Shown here: positions 1 through 5,624 of the stretch, in pieces | Layout: every line of letters starts with the position of its first letter | Position numbering within the stretch: position 1 is the first letter of the stretch | Assembly: GCA_022451445.1 (NCBI GenBank) | Contig: JAKUSY010000224.1 | Location: 1-5,624, forward strand | DNA from: Planctomycetota bacterium | GTDB taxonomy: Bacteria; Planctomycetota; UBA8108 | Length of the DNA: 5,624 nt | Direction of reading: 5' to 3' | Made by a program: the position numbers and the translations under genes | Notes under the pieces: generated by a model | What the model was told of the DNA's origin: nothing | Seen by the model: the letters and a program-made list of their open reading frames with translations, nothing else | Database searches by the model: none

Positions 1-1381
1 CGCCCATGAAGAGAAACCGCAGGGTGTAGATGGGCCGGGTGATGACCAGGTGAATCCCCTCCCCGGTAGAGTCGGCAGCGGCAGGGCAGGGCAGGCTCTC
101 GCCCAGGAAGAGGAACCCCAGCGTCATTATGGCATCGCCGATGTCGACCGTGCCATCGAGGTTCGCGTCTCCCCTGAGAAAAGGCAGGGAAGGATGGAGA
201 CCCTGCTTCCGGATCCTGAACTCGTCGACGAGCTCGCCGTCTGAGTCGAGAGCCCGGGTGCGAAGCTCTCCGGCCGATATGTCGAGAACGACGCAATGAT
301 GAACGGACTGGAAGGTGTGGATGAAGGGACGATCCCTGGCCCCGTCCAGCTCGCCGTAGAGAACCCCGCCGCCGCCGCCGGTGACGATGTAGACCGTCCC
401 GTGGGGCCTCTCGAAGACCGGGTCCTGCCAGCCATCGCGGAGCACACGCTCGCGCACCGGGTAGGAGCGCTGGTAGTTGTGATCGTGGCCGGAGAGGACC
501 AGGTCCACCCCGTAGCGGTCGCAGAGCTCGGGAAGGAGCTGCCGAACCGGGTGGCTGTAGTTGGCGTAGGACCCCGCGGTATAGATCGGCAGGTGCTGGT
601 AGATGATCAGCCAGCGCACTCCCCGCTGGCGCGCCGCAGCAAGATCCTGCTCGATAAATTCCAGCTGGGCGGAAAAATCGGAGTGGATAAAAATGTAGTC
701 GAGCACGGTGAAATGCGCGGGGCCCCAGTCGTAGGAATAATAGACCCCGGTTCTCTCGTTGTCATCGTTGGGGACAGTGAAGACGTCTCTCCACTCGAGA
801 CCCATGCGCGCCAGGTCGAAATCGTGATTCCCCCTCGAAGGAATGAAGCAGGCCCCCGAGAGCAGGTTCCTGTAGGGCAGGAAGACCGCGGAGTCCAGGC
901 TGCGGCTGTAGAGCAGATCCCCGGTGTGCAGGAACAGGTCGGGCTCGAGCCCTTCCATCACCTCCCCGACCCTGGCCTGCGCCACTGAGCCGATGCCGCT
1001 GTCTCCCACCACCACGGCGCGGAGGGTTCCCTCTCCCGCCGGTGGAGCTGTCCGAAAGCGCAGGTGATCACCCTCTGCGAGGAGGTTCTCTCCCCGGTAG
1101 AGCGAATAGGAATACCGCGAGGCGGGACTCAGTCCATCGAGCCGCAGCCTGTGGTTGGAGCTCAAGGGACCGGTGACCTCGAGGATTCGTTCATCCGGGC
1201 CCACGCAGCGAATCCGGCCCTCGATGGGCTCGCTGGTAAGCCAGATGACCTCGACAGAGGTTTCATTGAGCCCCTGCAGATAGGGACCACGCAGGAGTTC
1301 CGGCTCCCCCTCGTCCTCTCCCGCCCGCAGCGGGAAACAACTCATTCCCAGGAAAACGCAAATAAGTAACCTGTAGCGCAC
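1..1381 (-). CDS. Secreted purple acid phosphatase-type metallophosphoesterase with C-terminal dockerin-like domain (3' end cut by window)
   Basis: Probably a secreted phosphoesterase using a two-metal centre. From a GTG at 1381 the open frame gives 460 residues without a stop before the window edge. Seen in order: a short basic N-terminus and hydrophobic stretch (residues 1-20, possible cleavage after LRA); a fibronectin-III-like N-terminal domain (about 30-112, starting RGPYLQ), as in purple acid phosphatases; and the catalytic domain (about 120-390). All five family motifs are present: GDSG (126-129), GDLLY (154-158), GNHD (184-187), the His of YQHLP (263) and GHDHNYQR (298-305). The tail from about 402 is dockerin-like. 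The start is uncertain. An in-frame ATG at 1447 has a better Shine-Dalgarno (AGGA, 6-base spacing) but would add 22 residues before the hydrophobic core, so I prefer the GTG on signal-peptide grounds. It is transcribed divergently from the radical SAM gene. Substrate is unknown: phosphomonoesters or phosphodiesters are both possible. Family assignment is firm. Confidence 0.9.
   Translation of the reverse strand, partial: MRYRLLICVFLGMSCFPLRAGEDEGEPELLRGPYLQGLNETSVEVIWLTSEPIEGRIRCVGPDERILEVTGPLSSNHRLRLDGLSPASRYSYSLYRGENLLAEGDHLRFRTAPPAGEGTLRAVVVGDSGIGSVAQARVGEVMEGLEPDLFLHTGDLLYSRSLDSAVFLPYRNLLSGACFIPSRGNHDFDLARMGLEWRDVFTVPNDDNERTGVYYSYDWGPAHFTVLDYIFIHSDFSAQLEFIEQDLAAARQRGVRWLIIYQHLPIYTAGSYANYSHPVRQLLPELCDRYGVDLVLSGHDHNYQRSYPVRERVLRDGWQDPVFERPHGTVYIVTGGGGGVLYGELDGARDRPFIHTFQSVHHCVVLDISAGELRTRALDSDGELVDEFRIRKQGLHPSLPFLRGDANLDGTVDIGDAIMTLGFLFLGESLPCPAAADSTGEGIHLVITRPIYTLRFLFMG
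2..178 (-). other. Dockerin-like (EF-hand) domain of the phosphatase
   Basis: Residues 402-460 of the phosphatase form two tandem dockerin-type segments. The first has a complete calcium loop, with D405, N407, D409, T411 and D416 at positions 1, 3, 5, 7 and 12, followed by a helix ending GFLFLGE. The second keeps the helix (PIYTLRFLFMG), but its loop is degenerate: D437, T439, E441 and T448 stand where D, N, D and D are usual. Such tails are common on exported planctomycete proteins, where their partner is generally unknown. No cohesin is visible in this window. The segment runs off the left edge, so its true end is not seen. Confidence 0.82.
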
Positions 1382-1453
1382 GACCTTCTCTCTAAAACGA
1401 AATTCCCGCCTGGAAACCGCAGGGATGACCCATGATCCCGGCTCCATTCTAGT

Positions 1454-1457
1454 TCCT
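1454..1457 (-). promoter_or_regulatory. Possible Shine-Dalgarno for the alternative phosphatase start
   Basis: AGGA on the minus strand stands 6 bases before the in-frame ATG at 1447-1445. It is a better-spaced site than the GAGAGAAGG directly upstream of the GTG at 1381, whose AAGG is only 2 bases from the codon. It supports a longer N-terminus, against the signal-peptide argument for the GTG. Confidence 0.3.
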
Positions 1458-1481
1458 GCCGAAGCGAGAAGACAATAATAA

Positions 1482-1496
1482 CCGGCCACGGGCCGG
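1482..1496. repeat. Perfect GC-rich inverted repeat
   Basis: CCGGCC-ACG-GGCCGG is a 6-base stem with a 3-base loop, adjacent to the AT-rich island at 1471-1481 in the divergent promoter region. It could be an operator or a hairpin at the start of one transcript. It has no T-tract on the plus-strand side. On the minus strand it is followed by GTTATTATTG, which is not a typical terminator tail. In a GC-rich genome a repeat this short can arise by chance. Confidence 0.4.
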
Positions 1497-1569
1497 GAGC
1501 GCCTCCTATTGCATTCGGGGACCGTTCCTGCGATGATCGTCGGACCACCTGGGGAGGTCTCTTCGAATT

Positions 1570-1576
1570 GGAGAGG
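1570..1576 (+). promoter_or_regulatory. Shine-Dalgarno of the radical SAM gene
   Basis: GGAGAGG lies 2 bases before the ATG at 1579, with its GGAG core 5 bases away. This supports the ATG at 1579 as the start of the radical SAM protein. Confidence 0.65.
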
Positions 1577-1578
1577 CC

Positions 1579-2541
1579 ATGAAGAGATTCCGACAGCTTT
1601 CCTTCCTACCCGGCATAGCGGCGGTGGGAAGACCCGATCCGGATGCCGAGGCGCTGCGCTGCCGCCCTGGCGTCGAGTATCACGAATTGCGCATCCGCGA
1701 GATCCTCAACCGTTCGGCCAACGGACGGCTGCCCTTCGTCTGGACAATCAACCCCTACCGAGGCTGTGAGTTCGCCTGCAGCTATTGCTACGCCCGCTAC
1801 ACCCATGCCTTCCTCGATCTCCCCCGCTGGCGAGACTTCGAGGAGAAGATCTTCGTCAAACGCGGAGCCGCTCGATCGCTGCGCAGGAAGCTGCAGAGGG
1901 CGGCCCTCGCCGATGAACCGATAGCTTTCGGCACGGCCACCGATCCCTACCAGCCGGCCGAGCATCACTGGCGAGTGACGCGCTCCCTGCTGGAGGAATT
2001 GCTCCATTTCGAGGGGCTCCAGTTCTCCATCACGACGAAGTCTCCCATCATACTTCGCGACCTCGAGCTCCTCTCAGAGCTGGGACGACGCCATGACGTC
2101 AGGGTCAACGTCAGCATCACCTGCCTCGACGCGGCCCTCGCCCGCCGGCTCGAGGGACACGCTCCCACCCCGGCGGCCCGCATGAGGACGGTCGGCAAGC
2201 TCAGCCGGGCGGGTATCTACACGACCGTTTTCTGTATGCCCATCCTGCCCGCCATCAACTCGGACGCCGATGTCCTCAGGCCGCTCTTCGAGGCCGCCCG
2301 CCGGGAGGAAGCTCGAAACGTCCTGCCCAACGCTCTCTACCTGCGAAAGGAGATCCGCGAACCCTTCCTCTCCTGGCTCGAGGGCGAGTTCCCGGACCTC
2401 GGCCCACTCTACAGGCGCCTCTACGACAGGAGGTCGTACCTGCCACGCGCCGAACAGGAAAAACTCCTGGGCGACTTCAGGAGGCTCAAGGCCGAATACG
2501 GTTTCGGACGCCGGGATGCGGACGCTCAGAAGGAGAGCTGA
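1579..2541 (+). CDS. SplB-like radical SAM protein
   Basis: A 320-residue radical SAM enzyme of the SplB-like (COG1533) group, relatives of spore photoproduct lyase that are widespread outside spore formers and mostly of unknown substrate. The motif NPYRGCEFACSYCYARYTH carries the CX3CX2C cluster ligands C63, C67 and C70, for a [4Fe-4S] cluster that cleaves S-adenosylmethionine. Other group hallmarks are GTATDPYQP (118-126), ITTKSPIILRDLELL (151-165), VSITCLD (178-184) and MPILPAIN (220-227). The C-terminal part (about 250-310, with FLSWLEGEFPDLGPLYRRLY) matches the usual tail of these proteins, so the gene looks complete. No extra cysteine-rich auxiliary-cluster domain is seen. It is monocistronic here, divergent from the phosphatase, and its last 16 bases overlap the read-through end of the convergent LarA-like gene. 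A DNA-repair role cannot be inferred from the sequence. The family call is firm; the function is unknown. Confidence 0.93.
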   Translation: MKRFRQLSFLPGIAAVGRPDPDAEALRCRPGVEYHELRIREILNRSANGRLPFVWTINPYRGCEFACSYCYARYTHAFLDLPRWRDFEEKIFVKRGAARSLRRKLQRAALADEPIAFGTATDPYQPAEHHWRVTRSLLEELLHFEGLQFSITTKSPIILRDLELLSELGRRHDVRVNVSITCLDAALARRLEGHAPTPAARMRTVGKLSRAGIYTTVFCMPILPAINSDADVLRPLFEAARREEARNVLPNALYLRKEIREPFLSWLEGEFPDLGPLYRRLYDRRSYLPRAEQEKLLGDFRRLKAEYGFGRRDADAQKES

Positions 2542-2690
2542 AGATGGCCGGCATCGTCAAAGACCACCTCGCTGGGCTCCTCGACAACCTCGAGATCCTC
2601 CCGGCCCTCGACGAGCGGCAGGCACGCCTCGGAGAGGTAGACGTTTTCCAGGCTCAGGGTGGCCCTGATGAGAGCTATTCTCGGGCCGTC
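2526..2690 (-). pseudogene. In-frame C-terminal continuation of the LarA-like gene beyond the TAG
   Basis: Directly after the TAG at 2691-2693, the same reading frame continues for 54 codons (DGPRIALIRATLSLENVYLS and onward, ending HLQLSF) to a TGA at 2528-2526. The segment IRATLSLENVYLSEACLP matches the pattern that closes this family (IRxTLxLxxxxVSEALLP, from memory). Counting the TAG as one residue gives 421 residues, the usual size. The spacing from IRT (residues 360-362) to this segment also fits the family within about one residue, so no frameshift is needed. It overlaps the end of the convergent radical SAM gene by 16 bases. Either this is the detached end of a recently damaged gene, or it is translated by suppression of UAG, or the TAG is a base-call error. 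It has no start codon of its own that I would defend. Confidence 0.75.
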
Positions 2691-3791
2691 CTAGCGTCGC
2701 GGACTGGTCCTGATTCCGGCCTCGAGGAGCTCACGGTCATCCTCGACCACGATGGGCATACGGCCGCCGGCCGGTGAGTTGGCGGTCATGCAGTTGAGAT
2801 TGGTGACCGCATGGTCAATCTTGTCGCGGAAACGCCGCGTGATGTACTCGGCGAGCCCCATGCCGACGGCGTTGCCATCGCTCTCATCGGAGATATCACT
2901 GAGGCAGATCCTGGTGATGGCCGGCATTCCCTCCATCCACGGCGTACCGGGTGTATAGCCATAGACCCTGCGGCCGATGATGTTGGTGTCCATCCCCGCC
3001 CCGGAAATATTCTTTCCCAGGCGGCGGCAGTAGAGAACGTCGAATTCCATCAGCGGCAGGCGGCCCATCAGGCTGAAGGCCGTCTTGAGGATCTCGGCCT
3101 CCTGCTCAAAGAAGCCATCGACGCTGACCCCGATCAGGTCAGCGGTGTCGTGGTAGGCGTTCTCGAGTATCGCCAGGCCGCCGACGATCTTGCCGCCGGA
3201 AACGATCAGGCCGGCGGCGCTGCGGATGGCGTCGCCGAGGCCGATATCAAAGACGCGGCTGTGGTATTCCGTCGCGCCATCGAGCTTGCCGAGACCGATG
3301 GCGCAGATCTTCGCCAGGCCGCTCTCGATCGGCCCCTTGTAGTCCGTATGCGGCTTGACTCGGTTCAGGAGCAGCACCCCGTCGGCCTCAACCGCCGTCT
3401 TCGCGAGGTAGACCTCGACTCCCTCGGCTGTGGTTCCCTGCTGTTCTGTTTCCATCGCGGCGCGTACCGGCGCTCCGACACCTTCCTCGGTGACGCCGTA
3501 ATGAGCCAACAGGTGGGCCTGGCCCTCGGCTGTCGCGCCGCCATGGCTGCCCATGGAGGGAATGATGAAGGGCTCGGCGCCGCGCGATCTGAAAAAATCC
3601 ACCGCGGCCCTGGTGATCTCGGCGATATTGGCTATTCCCCTGCTTCCCACGGTAATTCCGATCTGCGCCCCCTGGGGAGTTCGCTCAACCGGGATGACAC
3701 GTTCCAGCTCGGCCTGGACGCGGTCGGTGATATCGTCGACCCGGGGCCTCGGGAAAGACTGCCGGACGGGAAAAAAACGCGGGAGTTTCAT
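2691..3791 (-). CDS. LarA-like (DUF2088) lactate racemase-domain protein, ended by an internal TAG
   Basis: A 366-residue protein of the lactate racemase N-terminal-domain superfamily (LarA homologues, DUF2088). Characterised members use a nickel-pincer nucleotide to racemise or epimerise 2-hydroxy acids; the substrate here is unknown. Seen: GSRGIANI (49-56), PSMGSHGGATAEGQ (78-91), LLNRVKPHTDYKGPIESGLAK (141-161) and the glycine-rich GKNISGAGMDTN (259-270). R51, H83 and H148 are spaced much like the catalytic R75, H108 and H174 of Lactiplantibacillus LarA. K161 may be the cofactor lysine, but its spacing differs (inference). The start MKLPRFFPVRQ matches the usual family N-terminus; its ribosome site is weak (AGGAG, 13 bases away). 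It lies 32 bases after the HEAT/VWA gene, so co-transcription is likely. No larB, larC or larE cofactor gene is in the window. The frame stops at TAG 2691-2693, about 55 residues short of the normal family length, and the missing part follows in frame. Confidence 0.87.
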   Translation of the reverse strand: MKLPRFFPVRQSFPRPRVDDITDRVQAELERVIPVERTPQGAQIGITVGSRGIANIAEITRAAVDFFRSRGAEPFIIPSMGSHGGATAEGQAHLLAHYGVTEEGVGAPVRAAMETEQQGTTAEGVEVYLAKTAVEADGVLLLNRVKPHTDYKGPIESGLAKICAIGLGKLDGATEYHSRVFDIGLGDAIRSAAGLIVSGGKIVGGLAILENAYHDTADLIGVSVDGFFEQEAEILKTAFSLMGRLPLMEFDVLYCRRLGKNISGAGMDTNIIGRRVYGYTPGTPWMEGMPAITRICLSDISDESDGNAVGMGLAEYITRRFRDKIDHAVTNLNCMTANSPAGGRMPIVVEDDRELLEAGIRTSPRR

Positions 3792-3823
3792 CTCGATAGC
3801 CTGGCTCCTGGTTCCTTCAGTCT

Positions 3824-5624
3824 TCAGTACCTGTCCACGAAGCGATACTGGCCGCCATTGCGTTCAGCCAGCTGCATGAGGAGATTGGATTCCGCCCCGA
3901 AGGCGATGGTGTGAATCGTCACCCCGCGAGCCCGGTTCAGGACATCGATTTCCTCCAGGATCGCCGCGGGCGCCGTGATCCTCCCTCTGGTGGGCAGGCC
4001 ATCGGTAAGGAGATAGATCGTATCGACCCGCTTGTCCTTGAGCGCGAACTCCAGGGTATCGAAGACATTGGTTCCGGAACCTGTGGCTATCCTGGCGACG
4101 TAGGCAAGGGCCTTGGCCCGGCCCCTGCCCCGCAGCGGCTGCAGGACCTTCTGCCATGACCTGTAGGTCGCATCGAAGGTGATGATGTTGAGAGAGGTGT
4201 CGGCGGGGAGCTTCTTCAGAAGGCGCGTCAGCTCTTTCTTGAGAATATCGATCTTCCTCGCCTTGCCATCTTTGACCACGACCCCGCCCTGCTTTTTTTT
4301 CTTCTTCTTTACCGGGGCGACACGAGTACGCCCATCGCCCCCCGCGGCTTCTTCTTCCTCCTCCTCATCGAGGCTCTCGGCCTTGACGGCCACCATCCGG
4401 CGCATGCTGCTGGATATATCGGCTATCAACCCACGGCGTTTGGGGGAGACCTCGATACCGAAGTATTCGAGACCGCGTTTCTTGACGCTGGTGATGCCTT
4501 CCTCTTCCTGCTTGGGAAACTCGAAGGCCGCCTCGCTCTGGGCCCACCACTTCATCCAATCGACGGCGGCGAGGCCGAAGTTCTGGCCGGAGGCGTTCAC
4601 CAGCAGCTCCAGCGCCCTGACCTTGAAGCTCTCGTCGGGATGACTGTCGACAACCCTGATCAGCGCCCCGATCATGGACTTGACGCGAACCTGCCGAAGC
4701 GATCGAAGGGCGACATTGCGTACCGAGGAGTCCAGGTCTTCGAGTCCGCCAAGCAGGATCTTCATGGCACGCGGATCCGCGGCTCGCAGGGCAAGGCTCC
4801 CCATGGCGACAGCCCTCAGCTCGGGATCCTTTCCGGAGGCGGCCCCGATCGCGAACTCGATCCCTCTCTTGGATGCGACCAGGGCATCGAGCGCCCGCGC
4901 TCGCAGACGAACATCGACACCCGGCCTGTCGAGCGCGGCGCTGATCTCCTCGAAGGCATCTCCGACTCCGATCCTCGCAAGGGCCTCGATAGCGGTAATT
5001 GCCAGCTCCCGGGACCGGTGACCAACCAGCCTTACGAGCTCGGCGTGAGCGCCATCGAGCTTCAGCTCGGCGGCCAGCCGCGCCAGCACGTACAGGCGGT
5101 CCGTTTTCCCCCCGACCGAAGAATAAGCTTCACCTCCCAGCCAGGTCCTCGCGGCCTCGTCCGTGGTTTTCCTGAGGACGCCTATGGCCAGCTCGAGCCG
5201 CTTCGCGGCTCCCGCGTCGCCCGGGCGCGATGTCTTCGCGCCCAGCTGCTGAAGCAGCAGCTTCGACTCGGTGAGGCCCAGCGAGCCCTCACTCTCCTTG
5301 AGGGCCCTCAGGCAAGCCTCCTGCACCTTGGGCGGCCTCTTGCCCAGGCTCTGCAGCAGGATGATCGCGGCATTTTCACCCGGGCCGGCAAGCAGGACAC
5401 GGGGGATGGTTTCCCTCACGTAGATCGCGGTTTGGGCGTTGTCGAGCTCTGCCGCGAGCCAGCGCTCCGAAGCCGTCGTCGACAGGGCGCCGATCTTATC
5501 GAGGACCGGCAGCACATGGATGACAACACGGCCCGGGCGCTGATTCAACGGACCGGTCACCTTCTTGAGAGCCTCGGTGTACTCACGTACGAGGGAGCCC
5601 AACTCGGCGGCCCGGACCGCGCAC
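3824..5624 (-). CDS. HEAT-repeat and von Willebrand factor A (VWA) domain protein (N-terminus beyond window)
   Basis: 599 residues are visible and the frame is open to the right edge. A TTG at 5602 could be read as a start, but it lies inside a continuing frame, so the true start is probably upstream (numbering below is from that TTG). Residues about 60-340 are paired amphipathic helices of HEAT/armadillo type, clearest at 200-340 (LAITAIEALARIG, DSSVRNVALRSLRQV). A tryptophan-rich linker (VDWMKWWAQSEAAFEFPK, 347-364) and FGIEV (381-385) lead into the VWA domain (about 388-592). Its metal site (MIDAS) is complete: D395-x-S397-x-S399, T511 and D534. Between the first motif and the next helix is a charged insert (about 404-450) with E413-E418 and K432-K437. 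HEAT-plus-VWA proteins of this plan are common in planctomycetes, and most have no known role; a metal-dependent protein-binding scaffold is the reasonable inference. No signal peptide is visible because the N-terminus is absent. It ends 32 bases before the LarA-like start. Confidence 0.87.
   Translation of the reverse strand, partial: CAVRAAELGSLVREYTEALKKVTGPLNQRPGRVVIHVLPVLDKIGALSTTASERWLAAELDNAQTAIYVRETIPRVLLAGPGENAAIILLQSLGKRPPKVQEACLRALKESEGSLGLTESKLLLQQLGAKTSRPGDAGAAKRLELAIGVLRKTTDEAARTWLGGEAYSSVGGKTDRLYVLARLAAELKLDGAHAELVRLVGHRSRELAITAIEALARIGVGDAFEEISAALDRPGVDVRLRARALDALVASKRGIEFAIGAASGKDPELRAVAMGSLALRAADPRAMKILLGGLEDLDSSVRNVALRSLRQVRVKSMIGALIRVVDSHPDESFKVRALELLVNASGQNFGLAAVDWMKWWAQSEAAFEFPKQEEEGITSVKKRGLEYFGIEVSPKRRGLIADISSSMRRMVAVKAESLDEEEEEEAAGGDGRTRVAPVKKKKKKQGGVVVKDGKARKIDILKKELTRLLKKLPADTSLNIITFDATYRSWQKVLQPLRGRGRAKALAYVARIATGSGTNVFDTLEFALKDKRVDTIYLLTDGLPTRGRITAPAAILEEIDVLNRARGVTIHTIAFGAESNLLMQLAERNGGQYRFVDRY

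Larger units (their letters stand above)
1382..1578. promoter_or_regulatory. Divergent intergenic region
   Basis: This stretch separates the divergently transcribed phosphatase and radical SAM genes, so promoters for both should lie here. It narrows to 1448-1578 if the phosphatase starts at the ATG at 1447. The only AT-rich island is 1471-1481 (GACAATAATAA). It could hold a -10 element on either strand, but I see no convincing -35 match, and a non-model sigma factor may be used. A GC-rich inverted repeat lies immediately next to the island. No small gene or RNA is recognisable. Confidence 0.45.

Noticed and set aside
365..382. GCC trinucleotide run
   Set aside because: It encodes a five-glycine stretch (residues 335-339 of the phosphatase) in a loop that is normally glycine-rich in this family. 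I see no reason to treat it as a separate repeat element.
296..988. Plus-strand 230-codon ORF
   Set aside because: It is antisense to the phosphatase catalytic domain, whose five motifs fix the true frame.
1547..1558. Short inverted repeat ACCT-GGGG-AGGT before the radical SAM gene
   Set aside because: A 4-base stem is too short to support a regulatory or terminator call.
1509..1769. Plus-strand ORF starting upstream of the radical SAM start
   Set aside because: It is out of frame with the radical SAM gene and overlaps it, with no recognisable product. The proper ATG at 1579 has its own Shine-Dalgarno.
2691..2700. Frameshift as the cause of the shortened LarA-like protein
   Set aside because: The downstream conserved segment is in the same frame as the upstream part (codon starts agree modulo three), so a single in-frame stop explains it.
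2544..2777. Plus-strand 77-codon ORF after the radical SAM gene
   Set aside because: It is antisense to the LarA-like gene and its in-frame C-terminal continuation, which has clear family resemblance. The ORF product resembles nothing I recognise.
2811..3914. Long plus-strand ORF of 367 codons
   Set aside because: It lies antisense to the LarA-like gene and the end of the VWA gene, both with strong family motifs. It is a GC-rich shadow frame.

Overview
The window suggests a GC-rich bacterium, probably of the Planctomycetota or a similar uncultured lineage. Two features point there: a secreted phosphatase ending in a dockerin-like EF-hand tail of the type frequent in planctomycete exported proteins, and a HEAT-repeat plus von Willebrand A (VWA) architecture common in the same group. 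No rRNA, tRNA, CRISPR array, insertion sequence or phage gene is visible. The lineage call is inference.

Layout. From the left edge to about 1381 (minus strand, C-terminus cut by the window) lies a purple-acid-phosphatase-type metallophosphoesterase with a signal peptide and a C-terminal dockerin-like domain. A divergent intergenic region (about 1382-1578) separates it from a plus-strand SplB-like radical SAM gene (1579-2541). Convergent to that gene is a minus-strand pair that looks like an operon: a HEAT/VWA protein (3824 to beyond the right edge, N-terminus missing) followed after 32 bases by a LarA-like (DUF2088) protein (start 3791).

The most unusual point is in the LarA-like gene. Its frame is stopped by a TAG at 2691-2693, but the same frame goes on for 54 codons of recognisable family C-terminus to a TGA at 2526-2528, overlapping the 3' end of the radical SAM gene. 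Without that TAG the protein would be 421 residues, close to the normal family size. This is a nonsense mutation, a sequencing error, or read-through/recoding of UAG.

A second point is a strongly charged insert (Glu run, then Lys run) inside the VWA domain. Its Lys codons form an in-frame A AAA AAG heptamer, identical to the dnaX frameshift site, with an open -1 frame downstream.

The genes share no obvious pathway. The phosphatase acts outside the cytoplasm; the radical SAM and LarA-like proteins are presumably cytoplasmic enzymes of unknown substrate; the HEAT/VWA protein is probably a metal-dependent protein-binding scaffold. I see no clear multi-gene system in this window.
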